DNA of 64,000 nt, taken from NCBI GenBank assembly GCA_021769525.1, contig JAETSQ010000008.1:1-64000 (forward strand). The letters are read 5' to 3'. The notes beneath the pieces were generated by a model. That model searched no databases and had not been told where the DNA came from. It was given only the letters and a program-made list of their open reading frames with translations. Of this stretch, positions 9,918 to 21,106 are shown piece after piece. This stretch comes from Oscillospiraceae bacterium. Lineage in GTDB: Bacteria > Bacillota > Clostridia > Oscillospirales > Ruminococcaceae. Positions within the stretch are counted from its first letter, which is position 1. The number at the start of each line of letters is the position of its first letter. The position numbers and the translations under genes were made by a program.

Positions 9918-10982
9918 ATGGCAGAAGCCACCGTCACAGCGGCCCCGGTCATCCTCTCGGTGCGGGACCTGGATGTCAAATTCAACCTCCGGGGACGGGT
10001 CCTCAGCGCCATCCGGGGCATCTCCCTGGACCTCTACCAGGGGGAGAGCCTGGCTATCGTGGGGGAATCCGGCTCCGGCAAGAGCGTCTTCACCAAGACC
10101 TTTATGGGCCTTTTGGACCAGAACGGCGAGATCGCCGGGGGCCAGATCCTCTATAACGGCCAGGACCTGGCCGCCTTTAAGACCGAAAAACAATGGCGGG
10201 CGATACGGGGGAAGGAGATCGCCATGGTCCTCCAGGACCCCATGACCAGCCTGAACCCGCTAAAGACGGTGGGGAGCCAGATCGGGGAGGCCATCGCCAT
10301 CCACCAGGGGCTGCGGGGCTCCGCCCTCCGGGACAAGGTGCTGGAGTGCCTTAGTGACGTGGGCATCCCCGACCCGGAGAGCCGCCGCAAGCAGTACCCC
10401 CACGAGTTTTCCGGCGGGATGCGCCAGCGGGTGGTCATCGCCATCGCGGTGGCCTGCCGCCCCAAGATCCTCATCTGCGACGAGCCCACCACCGCCCTGG
10501 ATGTCACCATCCAGGCCCAGATCCTGGACCTCCTGAAGAACCTGAAGAAGAAGTATGACCTGACCACCATCTACATCACCCACGACCTGGGGGTGGTGGC
10601 CAACGTGGCGGACCGCATCGCGGTGATGTACGCCGGGGACATCGTGGAGATCGGAAGCTGCGAGGAGGTCTTTTACACCCCCAAGCACCCCTACACCTGG
10701 GCGCTCCTTTCCAGCCTGCCCCAGCTGGGCATCAAGGGGCAGGAGCTCTACTCCATCCAGGGGGCGCCGCCCAACCTCTTCACCGAGGTAAAGGGGGACG
10801 CCTTCGCCCCCCGGAACCCCCACGCCCTGAAGATCGACTTTGTGGAGCGCCCCCCCTACTTTGAGGTGAGCCCCACCCACAAGGCCCGCACCTGGCTCTT
10901 GGACCCCAGGGCCCCCCAGGTGGAGCCGCCGGAGCATATCCGGGATCTGCAAAAGGAGGGGGTGCGCCGGTATGGGAAATGA
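9918..10982 (+). CDS. Peptide ABC transporter ATP-binding protein (OppD/DppD type)
   Basis: Walker A GESGSGKS; signature FSGGMRQR; C-terminal oligopeptide transporter domain. Confidence 0.95.
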   Translation: MAEATVTAAPVILSVRDLDVKFNLRGRVLSAIRGISLDLYQGESLAIVGESGSGKSVFTKTFMGLLDQNGEIAGGQILYNGQDLAAFKTEKQWRAIRGKEIAMVLQDPMTSLNPLKTVGSQIGEAIAIHQGLRGSALRDKVLECLSDVGIPDPESRRKQYPHEFSGGMRQRVVIAIAVACRPKILICDEPTTALDVTIQAQILDLLKNLKKKYDLTTIYITHDLGVVANVADRIAVMYAGDIVEIGSCEEVFYTPKHPYTWALLSSLPQLGIKGQELYSIQGAPPNLFTEVKGDAFAPRNPHALKIDFVERPPYFEVSPTHKARTWLLDPRAPQVEPPEHIRDLQKEGVRRYGK

Positions 10983-11913
10983 GAACCGGGAGGTCCTGCT
11001 TTCGGTACGGGACATGGTGGTGGACTTCGGCAGCCGCCGCGATCCCTTCCGGGCGGTGGATCATGTGAGTTTTGACGTCTACAAGGGGGAGACCTTCGGC
11101 CTGGTGGGGGAATCCGGCTCCGGAAAGACCACCATCGGCCGGGCCATCATCCGCATCAACCCCATCTCCGGGGGGGAGGTCCTCTACCGGGGGGAGCGGA
11201 TCAGCGGCAAGATCAGCCGGGAGAAGGACCGGGAGGTGACGAGGAAGATCCAGATGATCTTCCAGGACCCCATGGCCAGTCTCAACGAGCGGGCCAAGGT
11301 GGATTACATCATCTCCGAAGGGCTGTATAACGTCCAGAAGGACCTCACCGAGGCCCAGCGCCGGGAGCGAGTGGAGCGAGCGCTGACGGCGGTGGGCTTA
11401 TTGCCGGAGTTTGCCAGCCGCTTCCCCCACGAGTTCTCCGGCGGGCAGCGGCAGCGCATCGGCATCGCCCGCGCCCTCATCATGGGGCCGGAGTTCATCA
11501 TCGCCGACGAGCCCATCTCCGCCCTGGATGTCTCCATCCGGGCCCAGGTCCTCAACCTCCTGGCCCGGCTCCAGAAGGAGCGGGACCTCACCTATCTCTT
11601 TGTGGCCCACGACCTTTCGGTGATGCGGTTCATCACCGACCGCATCGCCGTCATCCACAAGGGGGTCATCGTGGAGCTTTCCGAGACGGAGAAGCTCTTT
11701 GCCCACCCCCTGCACCCCTACACCAGGGCGCTCCTTTCCGCCATCCCCCTGCCGGACCCCATCCGGGAGCGGGAGAAAAAGCTGGAGGTGTACGACCCCG
11801 GCTGCCACGACTACACCGTGGATAAGCCGGAATGGGTGGAGATCGAACCGGAGCACTTTGTCCGGGGGAACCGGGCGGAGCTGGAGGAGTACCGCAGGAA
11901 ACTGGCAGAATAA
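10972..11913 (+). CDS. Peptide ABC transporter ATP-binding protein (OppF/DppF type)
   Basis: Walker [10 protein letters not shown]; signature FSGGQRQR; overlaps the OppD gene. Confidence 0.95.
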   Translation: MGNENREVLLSVRDMVVDFGSRRDPFRAVDHVSFDVYKGETFGLVGESGSGKTTIGRAIIRINPISGGEVLYRGERISGKISREKDREVTRKIQMIFQDPMASLNERAKVDYIISEGLYNVQKDLTEAQRRERVERALTAVGLLPEFASRFPHEFSGGQRQRIGIARALIMGPEFIIADEPISALDVSIRAQVLNLLARLQKERDLTYLFVAHDLSVMRFITDRIAVIHKGVIVELSETEKLFAHPLHPYTRALLSAIPLPDPIREREKKLEVYDPGCHDYTVDKPEWVEIEPEHFVRGNRAELEEYRRKLAE

Positions 11914-11984
11914 AGCAGCAGGCCCGCCCGGTCTTGGGCGGGCTTTGCGTGCGGGGGAAATACGTTGTTTCTGGTGATTTGGAC

Positions 11985-12062
11985 CCCTGCGGGGGAACCC
12001 CTCCTGTCGCCTACGGCGACATCCTCCCCTTTCAGGGGAGGCCCTGGCGGGAGCCGCTAGGT
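11985..12062. repeat. Copy of the mosaic intergenic repeat family
   Basis: cccctgcgggggaacccctcctgtcgcctacggcgacatcctcccctttcaggggaggccctggcggg, closely matching 7690-7860. Confidence 0.7.
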
Positions 12063-12145
12063 TGTGGGAAGGGCAAGGTCCTGCGCTGCTTCCTCCGGCC
12101 CTCAGAGAAATTTAGTGATATACCCGTGAGTGAAAGGAGATACCC

Positions 12146-13138
<993 letters not shown>

Positions 13139-13157
13139 AGAAAGTGAGGCCATCGCC

Positions 13158-13976
13158 ATGAAATATTTTGTCCGGACCCCCATCGCTCCCCTCTACCTGC
13201 GGCCGGAGAGCCCCTGCGAGCTGGCGGATGAGGCCCTCTGCGGCTGGCCGGTGGAGCTGCTGGAGGAGCTGCCCGGCGGCTGGTGTAAAGTGAGGACCCA
13301 CTACAGCTATACCGGGTTTACCCGCCGGGACCTCCTGGTGGACGCGGAAAAATCCCTTGCCGGGTGGGAGGCCCGGCCCAAGGCGGTGGTCACCCGCTTC
13401 ACTGCCGACATCCTGGACGCCCCCAAGGTCCAGGGGGGCTGTGTGGAGACCCTCACCAGGGGGGCCTGGGTGAGCCCCGACGGCCCCGCCGACCAAAACG
13501 GATGGGTGCCGGTCTCCCTCTGCGACGGGCGGAAGGGGTACACCAAGCGCGGCTTCCTGGGGGAGGTCCTCACCGGCTGGGATCCCGATGATGAGGAACG
13601 GCTTCGGGAGAACATCGTCCGGACCGCCCTTTCCTACATGGGCTGCCAGTACCGCTGGGGCGGGCGCACCCCCCTGGGGGTGGACTGCTCCGGCCTGTGC
13701 AGCCAGGCCTACCTGATGAACGGCATCCTCATCCACCGGGACGCCCATATGGAGCCGGCCTTCTGCATGAAGGAGATTCCCAGGGAGCGGCTGGGGCGGG
13801 GGGACCTCGTCTTCTTTAAGGGCCATGTGGCGATGTACCTGGGAGAGGAGCGCTTCGTCCACTCCACCGGCAAGGACGGCAGCGACGGGGTGGTGATAAA
13901 CAGCTTTGACCCCGCCGCCCCGGACTACCGGGAGGACCTGGCCAAGGGCATCCTCCAGATGGGGAGCGTTTTTTGA
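13158..13976 (+). CDS. SH3-domain plus NlpC/P60 endopeptidase (YkfC-like)
   Basis: C-terminal YRWGGRTPLGVDCSGLC and GDLVFFKGHVAMYLGEERFVHST; N-terminal SH3b-like repeats. Confidence 0.92.
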   Translation: MKYFVRTPIAPLYLRPESPCELADEALCGWPVELLEELPGGWCKVRTHYSYTGFTRRDLLVDAEKSLAGWEARPKAVVTRFTADILDAPKVQGGCVETLTRGAWVSPDGPADQNGWVPVSLCDGRKGYTKRGFLGEVLTGWDPDDEERLRENIVRTALSYMGCQYRWGGRTPLGVDCSGLCSQAYLMNGILIHRDAHMEPAFCMKEIPRERLGRGDLVFFKGHVAMYLGEERFVHSTGKDGSDGVVINSFDPAAPDYREDLAKGILQMGSVF

Positions 13977-13997
13977 CCCCGCAAAGAGCAAACGCAA

Positions 13998-14034
13998 AAA
14001 AGCACCGTCCCCAAAAAAGGACGGTGCTTTTTGT
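13998..14034 (+). terminator. Rho-independent terminator
   Basis: aaaaagcaccgtccccaaaaaaggacggtgcttttt hairpin. Confidence 0.8.
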
Positions 14035-14040
14035 GCGGGT

Positions 14041-14312
14041 AAGAACTGGTCTGGGGCGTTGCCCCATACCCCACTTCTTTTTTCTCACTCGTGAGAAAAA
14101 AGAAGCAAAAAAGAACGACCGGACTTCCTCCGGTTTTCGCCCTGCCCGGAGCGGGGGCAAGCCCCGCTCCTTACTTTTGAACAGGGCGTAAGGAACTGCC
14201 TGGAGCCCTGGTTTCTGCTCTTTTGCGGCGGAGACATTGGTCATTCTTCTTTTTGCTTCTTTTTCTTCTTTTGCAAGAAGAAAAAGAAGGCGGGTATGGG
14301 CGGCAGCCCATA
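14041..14312. repeat. Mosaic intergenic repeat copy
   Basis: ttcttttttctcactcgtgagaaaaaagaagc palindrome, cggacttcctccggttttcgccctgcccggagcgggg, and a second cttctttttcttcttttgcaagaagaaaaagaagg module. Confidence 0.7.
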
Positions 14313-14326
14313 TTGGCCGGGACGGC

Positions 14327-15466
14327 TCAGCTTTCCAGGGCGAGGATGTATTCCTCCAGGCAGATGCCCTGGCGGCGGATCTCCGCCGCGGCTTCGGTGC
14401 CCACATACCGGTAGTGCCAGGGCTCATAGATGGTCCCGGTGAGGTCCGTCTTATCCGAGGGATACCGCTGGATGAACCCATAGAGGTGGGCATTCTCCGC
14501 CAGCCAGGAATAAACGGCGTCCGCGGTGGAATAGGCCGGGTCCCGGTTGATGTCCACCGCCAGGCCGATCTGGTGCTCGCTGGTGCCGGGGACCGCCACC
14601 CATCTTTCCGCCAGGGTCCTCGCCTGTTCCGGGGAGAAGCCGCTCTTCTCGTAGGCCGCGATCTTATCATCCAGCAGGTACTGCTGATGCTCCTGGGTGC
14701 GGTATCCCGCCACTACTTTGGTATAGACCCCCGCGGCCTGGGCATCGGCCAGCATCCTCTGCAAGGCAGGATAGATGCGGGAATCCACCCGCTGTCCGTT
14801 TTCCAGGGTGCTCAGTTCCAGGGTATAGCCCTCCGGGATGGGGTTCCAGCGGTTCACCAGGATGAGGTTCCAGCCGTTATCCCGGCTGGGCCGGACTGCG
14901 GCGCGGCGGGTGGTGATGCCTTGGGTCACCGCCCCTTCATTGACGTGGATGCGGGCGCCCAGATTTTCCAGCGCCACATTGCCGGTGTAGGAGCCGCTGG
15001 CCGTTACAAGGCTGGCGGCGGCGTTTACCGTGCCGCTGTTCACCCGGCCCCAGTTGGAGATCTTCACCGGGGCTTCCACCTCCAGCCGCTCCACCTGGGC
15101 GTTGGCGCCGATGACCACCGGGCGGTTCAGGGTGCTGTCCAGCAGCAGCGTGCCGATCTTCCCGTAGAAGTTGACGATCTGCTGTTCCCCCAGGGCCACC
15201 TTCACCGGCTCCCCCTGGATGCCGTTCAGGCAGATCACCAGGCTGCCGTCCCGGTCGGTCATAACGGTGATGTCGCTGTCGGAGGTTTTGAAGCTGTTGA
15301 CCACCGCGCCGCCTTTCAGGACGGACATCGCCCCCTGTCCCATGGAGATGCTGTAGGTGGAGATGGCGTCCGCCCAGGCGGTCACCATGCCCCCAAGGCA
15401 GATCCCCGCCGCCAGCGCGGCCCCCAGGAAACGCTTCGCCCCGCGGCGGAACCAGTGACGCTCCAT
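14327..15466 (-). CDS. D-alanyl-D-alanine carboxypeptidase, VanY/M15B, with beta-rich N-terminal region
   Basis: SEHQIGLAVD zinc-binding motif and EPWHYRYV; signal peptide; N-terminal ~190 aa has polymer-forming-like repeats. Confidence 0.87.
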   Translation of the reverse strand: MERHWFRRGAKRFLGAALAAGICLGGMVTAWADAISTYSISMGQGAMSVLKGGAVVNSFKTSDSDITVMTDRDGSLVICLNGIQGEPVKVALGEQQIVNFYGKIGTLLLDSTLNRPVVIGANAQVERLEVEAPVKISNWGRVNSGTVNAAASLVTASGSYTGNVALENLGARIHVNEGAVTQGITTRRAAVRPSRDNGWNLILVNRWNPIPEGYTLELSTLENGQRVDSRIYPALQRMLADAQAAGVYTKVVAGYRTQEHQQYLLDDKIAAYEKSGFSPEQARTLAERWVAVPGTSEHQIGLAVDINRDPAYSTADAVYSWLAENAHLYGFIQRYPSDKTDLTGTIYEPWHYRYVGTEAAAEIRRQGICLEEYILALES

Positions 15467-15690
15467 TTTGGTCAGTTCCCCTTCCCACTAATGATTTATA
15501 AACCATTTGTATTTTTCCGCTACATTATAACATTGCCTGGGGAACAAATCAAGTTTTTCGACAAAATTTTGCCTTGCCTCGCGGGGGCCGCTTTTCTTTT
15601 TGCTTCTTTTTCTTTTCCCGCGAAAAGAAAAAGAAGGCGGGGCTGGGCGGCAGCCCAGATTGGCTTTAACTTTTCGTTTGGATGCTCTCC

Positions 15691-16560
15691 TTACTTGCGG
15701 TCGTACCGGTCCAGGAAGCTGTGGGGGCCGTCCTCGGCGCTGCGCCAGCCGATGACGGTATCCAGGTTTACATTGTGGACGCTGCGGAAGATATTCACAT
15801 CCACCTGGGGGTTTTCCTTTCGCAGCCGGGCGATGAGCTCCTTCACCTCCTGGCGCTTGGAGAGGCCGGGCTGGTCCCCGTTCCCCACCGCCTCGGTGAA
15901 GCGGCAGGCGCATTGCAGGAAGGTGAGGTGGTTATAGTTCTTCCAGGCGATGATGTCCCGCTCCCGCACCAGGTAGAGGGGGCGTATCAGCTCCATCCCC
16001 GGAAAGTTCTGGCTGTGGAGCTTCGGCATCATGGTGCGGTACTCCGCCCCGTAGAGGGTGCTCATCAGCACCGTTTCCACCACGTCGTCAAAGTGGTGCC
16101 CCAGGGCGATCTTATTGCATCCCAGCTCCCTGGCCCGGCTGTAGAGGTATCCCCGGCGCATCCGGGCGCAGAGGTAGCAGGGGGAAGAGGGGATACCGGC
16201 CACCACGTCGAAGATCTCCGTCTCGAAGACGTGGATGGGGAGCTCCATCATCTCTGCGTTTTGCAGTATTTTTTGCCGGTTCTCCGGGCGGTAGCCGGGG
16301 TCCATCACCAAAAACTCCAGGCCGAAGGGGACCTCGCTGTGGCGGTGGAGCTGCTGCATACACTTGGCCAGGAGCATGGAGTCCTTCCCCCCGGAGATGC
16401 AGACGGCGATGCGGTCTCCCTCCCGGATGAGCTGGTAGTCCTTGATGCCCCCGATGAAGCGGTTCCAGATGGACTTGCGGTACTTGGTGACGATGCTGCG
16501 CTCGATCCTCTGGCAGGGGGTGAGGGGGGCGCGGGGCTGGATGATCTCTTCGGTCTGCAA
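15691..16560 (-). CDS. PP-loop ATPase, TtcA-like tRNA 2-thiolation family
   Basis: SGGKDSMLLAK PP-loop; PCYLCARMRRG CxxC motif; LGHHFDDVVET. Confidence 0.85.
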   Translation of the reverse strand: MQTEEIIQPRAPLTPCQRIERSIVTKYRKSIWNRFIGGIKDYQLIREGDRIAVCISGGKDSMLLAKCMQQLHRHSEVPFGLEFLVMDPGYRPENRQKILQNAEMMELPIHVFETEIFDVVAGIPSSPCYLCARMRRGYLYSRARELGCNKIALGHHFDDVVETVLMSTLYGAEYRTMMPKLHSQNFPGMELIRPLYLVRERDIIAWKNYNHLTFLQCACRFTEAVGNGDQPGLSKRQEVKELIARLRKENPQVDVNIFRSVHNVNLDTVIGWRSAEDGPHSFLDRYDRK

Positions 16561-16594
16561 GGGCGGGTCCTCCTGTTGGGTGGATTTTTTGTGG

Positions 16595-17110
16595 GGTGAG
16601 CCTCCCTCGTCGAGGGAGGAGGCTGGCCGGTAGGCCAGACGGAGGGAGTTCTTGGAGAAGGATTTCGTTTCTAGGATTTGCTTTTTGGTTACGCTACCGC
16701 CGTTCGCCTACCCGGCGGGAAAAACCCCTCAGACATTTCCCTTCGGGAAATGCCAGCATCCCTCCCTTTGGTCGAGAACGTGGCCTACGGCCACCCTTTC
16801 AGGGGAGCCCTTGGCAGAACGGACAGCTTTGCGCTCCGCCAGAGCCTCCCCTGAAAGGGGAGGTGTCAACGCCGCAGGCGGTGACAGAGGGGTTCCCCCG
16901 CAGGGAAAGCCTCCCTCGTAGAGGGAGGTGTCTGGCCGATAGGCCAGACGGAGGGAGTTAAGTCTCCAGGCAGTCACTTGCGCCTTTTGCCAAGGTAAGG
17001 CCGAAGGCCGTGTAGGGCGAGAACCGGACGAAGTCCGGTCGTTCTTTTTGCTTCTTTTTCTCACGAGTGAGAAAAAGAAGGCGGGACTGGGCGGCAGCCC
17101 GGATTGGCAA
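16595..17110. repeat. Large mosaic of palindromic intergenic repeat modules
   Basis: Successive modules: cctccctcg..gagggagg, cccctcagacatttcccttcgggaaatgccagc, tttcaggggagcccttggcagaacggacagctttgcgctccgccagagcctcccctgaaa, gtctccaggcagtcacttgcgcctttt, tctttttgcttctttttctcacgagtgagaaaaagaagg. Confidence 0.75.
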
Positions 17111-17150
17111 AAGCCGGGGCTTTCGCCCCGGCTTTTAAAGGCTTAAAGGG

Positions 17151-18908
17151 TCACGCTTTGCCCTGGTGGAAGCGGTCCAGCTTACGGTAGGAGGTGTGGA
17201 GCACCTGGTGGGCCACATGGCTGCCGGGGGTCTTCAGGAACTCCTTGTAGATCTGCTGGAGGACGGGGTTCTCGTGGGACTTGCGCAGGGGCAGGTCCTT
17301 GTCCTCCTGGTAAAGGGCCGCCGCCCGGAGGGACTTGAGGTCCACCCAGTTGCGGACGCGGGCCGGCTGGACCGGCTGGCCGCCGCCGTTGACGCAGCCG
17401 CCGGGGCAGCCCATGATCTCGATGAAGTGGTAGGTCTTTTCGCCGCTGCGCACGCTGTCCAGCAGGCGCTTGGCGTTGCTGAGGCCGGAGGCCACCGCCA
17501 CGTTGAGGGTCAGGTCCCCCACCTGGTAGGTGGCTTCCTTGACGCCCTCCACGCCCCGGACCTCCACGAAGTCCACCGGGGCCGCATCGCTGCCGGTGAG
17601 CCACTCCGCCGCGGTGCGCAGGGCCGCCTCCATGACGCCGCCGGTGGCGCCGAAGATGGCCGCCGCGCCGGTGGAAACGCCCATGGGGTCGTCAAACTCC
17701 TCGTCGGGGAGCTCCGTAAAGTTGATGCCCGCCCGGTCGATCATCCGGGCCAGCTCGCGGGTGGTGAGGGCCACGTCCACATCGGGGACGCCGGCCGCCG
17801 CCTCATCCTCGCGGGCCACCTCGAACTTCTTGGCGGTGCAGGGCATGATGCCCACCACAAAGATGTCCCTGGGGTCCAGGCCCATCCGCTTGGCGTACCA
17901 GGTCTTGGTGAGGGCGCCGAACATCTGCTGAGGGGACTTGCAGGTGGAGAGGTTCTCCACAAAGTCCGGGTAGTAGTGCTCGCAGTAGTTCACCCAGCCG
18001 GGGGAGCAGGAGGTGATCATGGGCAGGGTGCCGCCCTTCTTGAGCCGCTCCACCAGCTCGTTGGCCTCCTCCACGATGGTCATATCGGCGGCCAGGTCGG
18101 TATCAAAGACGGCATCGAAGCCCAGGCGCCGCAGGGCGGAGACCATCTTGCCCTTCACGTTGGTGCCGATGGGCATATCGAAGGCCTCCCCCAGGGTGAC
18201 CCGGATGGAGGGAGCGGTCTGGACCACCACGTGCTTGTGGGGGTCGGAGAGGGCACGCCACACGTCCTTGGTGTTGTCCTTTTCCGCGATGGCCCCGGTG
18301 GGGCAGACCACGATGCACTGCCCGCAGGAGACGCAGGCCACGTCCCCCAGGCTCTGCTCAAAGGCGCAGCCGATGTGGGTGGCAAAGCCCCGGTCGTTGG
18401 GGCCGATGACCCCCACCGCCTGCCACTTCTGGCAGGCCGCCACGCACCGGCGGCAGAGGACGCACTTGTCGTTATCCCGGAACATATGCTTGGCGGTGTC
18501 GTCAAACTCGTGCTGGGGGTTCTCCCCGGCGTAGACGTCCTCGTCGTAGACCCGGAAGTCCTTGCAGAGCTTCTGGAGCTCGCAGTTGCCGCTGCGGACG
18601 CAGGAGAGACACTTCTTCTTGTGGGTGGAGAGGATCAGCTCCAGGTCGATCTTGCGGGAAGCAAAGACCCGCTTGGAGTTGGTGAGCACCTCCATCCCCT
18701 CGGCCACCGGGTAGACGCAGGCGGCCACCAGGTTCTTGAGGCCCTTCACCTCCACCACGCAGATGCGGCAGGCGCCGATCTCGTTGATGTCCTTGAGAAA
18801 ACACAGGGTGGGAATATCGATGGCCAGTTTCCGGGCGGCCTCCAGGATGGTGGTGCCCTCCGGGACGGTGACCGGAAGGCCGTTGATCGTTAAGTTTACC
18901 ATTTTCAT
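17151..18908 (-). CDS. NAD(P)-linked [FeFe] hydrogenase catalytic subunit (HndD/HydA group A type)
   Basis: H-cluster motifs TSCSPGW, MPCTAKKFE and EIMGCPGGCVNGGGQP; N-terminal 2Fe-2S and 2x4Fe-4S ferredoxin domains. Confidence 0.96.
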   Translation of the reverse strand: MKMVNLTINGLPVTVPEGTTILEAARKLAIDIPTLCFLKDINEIGACRICVVEVKGLKNLVAACVYPVAEGMEVLTNSKRVFASRKIDLELILSTHKKKCLSCVRSGNCELQKLCKDFRVYDEDVYAGENPQHEFDDTAKHMFRDNDKCVLCRRCVAACQKWQAVGVIGPNDRGFATHIGCAFEQSLGDVACVSCGQCIVVCPTGAIAEKDNTKDVWRALSDPHKHVVVQTAPSIRVTLGEAFDMPIGTNVKGKMVSALRRLGFDAVFDTDLAADMTIVEEANELVERLKKGGTLPMITSCSPGWVNYCEHYYPDFVENLSTCKSPQQMFGALTKTWYAKRMGLDPRDIFVVGIMPCTAKKFEVAREDEAAAGVPDVDVALTTRELARMIDRAGINFTELPDEEFDDPMGVSTGAAAIFGATGGVMEAALRTAAEWLTGSDAAPVDFVEVRGVEGVKEATYQVGDLTLNVAVASGLSNAKRLLDSVRSGEKTYHFIEIMGCPGGCVNGGGQPVQPARVRNWVDLKSLRAAALYQEDKDLPLRKSHENPVLQQIYKEFLKTPGSHVAHQVLHTSYRKLDRFHQGKA

Positions 18909-18924
18909 TTCACAGCCTCCTCCC

Positions 18925-20712
18925 TTACTTCTTCACGATGGCCCCGAAGCGGCACTTCTCGATGCAGACGCCGCACTTGACGCACTTTTCGGGGTCGATG
19001 ACGTGGGCTTCCTTCACCTTGCCGCTGATGGCGCCGGTGGGGCAGTTGCGGGCACAGAGGGTGCAGCCCTTGCACTTGTCCGGCAGGATCTGGATGGTGA
19101 GGAGGCTCTTGCAGACCCCGGCGGGGCAGCGCTTTTCCACGATGTGGGCGATGTACTCATCCCGGAAGTACTTGAGGGTGGAGAGCACCGGGTTGGGGGC
19201 GGTCTGTCCCAGGCCGCAGAGGGCGTTTTCTTTGATGTGGTAGCAGAGGGTCTCCAGCTTATCCAGGTCCTCCATGGTGGCTTTGCCCTTGGTGATCTTG
19301 TCCAGCAGTTCATAGAGGCGCTTGGTGCCGATGCGGCAGGGGGTGCACTTGCCGCAGCTCTCGTCCACGGTGAACTCCAGGAAGAACTTGGCGATGTCCA
19401 CCATGCAGGTGTCCTCGTCCATGACGATGAGGCCGCCGGAGCCCATCATGGAGCCGATCTCGATGAGGTTGTCGTAGTCCACCGGGATGTCCATATACTG
19501 GGCGGGGATGCAGCCGCCGGAGGGGCCGCCGGTCTGGGCGGCCTTGAACTTCTTGCCGCCCGGAATGCCGCCGCCGATCTCCTCCACGATCTCCCGCAGG
19601 GTGGTGCCCATGGGGACCTCCACCAGGCCGGTGTTGTGGATCTTGCCCCCCAGGGCGAAGACCTTGGTGCCCTTGGACTTTTCGGTGCCCATGGAGGCGA
19701 ACCAGTCCGCCCCCTTGAGGATGATCTGGGGGACGTTGGCGTAGGTCTCCACGTTGTTGAGGATGGTGGGTTTTCCGAAGAGGCCCTTGACGGCGGGGAA
19801 GGGGGGACGGGGACGGGGCTCGCCCCGGTGGCCCTCGATGGAGGTCATGAGGGCGGTCTCCTCACCGCAGACGAAGGCGCCGGCACCCAGGCGGATGTCG
19901 ATGTCAAAGTCAAAATCGGTGCCCAGGATGTTTTTGCCCAGCAGGCCCAGCTCGCGGGCCTGGCCGATGGCTACCTGGAGGCGCTTGACGGCGATGGGGT
20001 ACTCGGCCCGGACGTATATGTAGCCCTGCTGCGCCCCGATGGCGTAGCCGGCGATGGCCATGGCCTCCAGCACCACGTGGGGGTCACCCTCCAGAACGGA
20101 GCGGTCCATAAAGGCGCCGGGGTCGCCCTCATCGGCGTTGCAGCAGACGTACTTGATGCCCTTGGGCTGGGCCGCCGCGAAGGCCCACTTTTTGCCGGTG
20201 GGGAAGCCGCCGCCGCCCCGGCCCCGCAGGCCGGAATCCAGGATGCACTGGATGACCTCCTGGGGGGTCATCTCGGTGAGGACCTTCCCCAGGGCCATGT
20301 AGCCGTCGTAGGCGATGTACTCGTTGATGTCCTCCGGGTCGATGACGCCGCAATTTTTGAGGGCCACCCGCAGCTGCTTTTTATAGAAGGCGGTCTCCCC
20401 CAGGCTCTTCACCGTGTCCTCCTGGACCGTCTCGGAGTACAGCAGGCGCTTGACGATGCGGCCCTTGAGGAGGTGCTCCTCCACGATCTCCGGGATGTCC
20501 TCCGGCTTCACCTGGGAGTAGAAGGCGCCCTCCGGGTAGACCACCACGATGGGGCCCAGGGCGCAGAGGCCGAAGCAGCCGGTCTTGATGACCTTCACTT
20601 CCTTATCCAGACCGGCGGAGGCCAGCTCTTTTTCGAAGGCGGAGACGATGCGGGCGCTGCCGGAAGAGGTGCACCCGGTGCCGCCGCAGACCAGTATATG
20701 GGAACGGAACAT
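18925..20712 (-). CDS. NuoF-like NAD(P)H-binding flavoprotein subunit (HndC/HydB type)
   Basis: GRGGGGFPTGKKW, GAGAFVCGEETAL, ESCGKCTPCRIG; C-terminal double 4Fe-4S ferredoxin. Confidence 0.95.
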   Translation of the reverse strand: MFRSHILVCGGTGCTSSGSARIVSAFEKELASAGLDKEVKVIKTGCFGLCALGPIVVVYPEGAFYSQVKPEDIPEIVEEHLLKGRIVKRLLYSETVQEDTVKSLGETAFYKKQLRVALKNCGVIDPEDINEYIAYDGYMALGKVLTEMTPQEVIQCILDSGLRGRGGGGFPTGKKWAFAAAQPKGIKYVCCNADEGDPGAFMDRSVLEGDPHVVLEAMAIAGYAIGAQQGYIYVRAEYPIAVKRLQVAIGQARELGLLGKNILGTDFDFDIDIRLGAGAFVCGEETALMTSIEGHRGEPRPRPPFPAVKGLFGKPTILNNVETYANVPQIILKGADWFASMGTEKSKGTKVFALGGKIHNTGLVEVPMGTTLREIVEEIGGGIPGGKKFKAAQTGGPSGGCIPAQYMDIPVDYDNLIEIGSMMGSGGLIVMDEDTCMVDIAKFFLEFTVDESCGKCTPCRIGTKRLYELLDKITKGKATMEDLDKLETLCYHIKENALCGLGQTAPNPVLSTLKYFRDEYIAHIVEKRCPAGVCKSLLTIQILPDKCKGCTLCARNCPTGAISGKVKEAHVIDPEKCVKCGVCIEKCRFGAIVKK

Positions 20713-20728
20713 GATGTCGCCCTCCTTC

Positions 20729-21106
20729 CTACGCCTGGGCGCCGCTGGCGCCGATGGTATATTCGGTGACCGGGGTGCCGTTTACGATGTGCTGGCTGAC
20801 GATGGTGGGGACCATCTCCGGGGTGACCTTCACGTAGGTGACCTTTTCCTTCCCCGGCTCAAAGACCTCCACCACCGGCTCGTACTGGCAGATGCCGATG
20901 CAGCCGGTCTGCCCCACCGAAACATGGGTGAGGCCCCGCTTTGCCACTTCTTCGGTGAAGGCGGCCAGCACCGGCCGGGCCCCGGCGGCGATGCCGCAGG
21001 TGGCCATACCCACTACGACGCGGATGTTGCTGTCCCCGTCGTGGCGGATGCCCACCTTTCCTTTCATCTGCTCCCTAAGAGCCTGAAGCTCCGCTAAACT
21101 TTTCAT
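20729..21106 (-). CDS. Thioredoxin-like 2Fe-2S ferredoxin subunit (HndB type)
   Basis: MKSLAELQALREQMKGKV; CGIAAGARPVL..GQTGCIGICQYEP. Confidence 0.9.
   Translation of the reverse strand: MKSLAELQALREQMKGKVGIRHDGDSNIRVVVGMATCGIAAGARPVLAAFTEEVAKRGLTHVSVGQTGCIGICQYEPVVEVFEPGKEKVTYVKVTPEMVPTIVSQHIVNGTPVTEYTIGASGAQA

Noticed and set aside
16595-17110. Possible CRISPR array from the repeated palindromes
   Set aside because: Repeat units are not regularly spaced, spacers are not unique and similar-sized, and modules recur at other loci; no cas genes are nearby.
17166-18893. 575-aa plus-strand ORF opposite the hydrogenase catalytic subunit
   Set aside because: Shadow ORF; the minus strand has intact H-cluster motifs.
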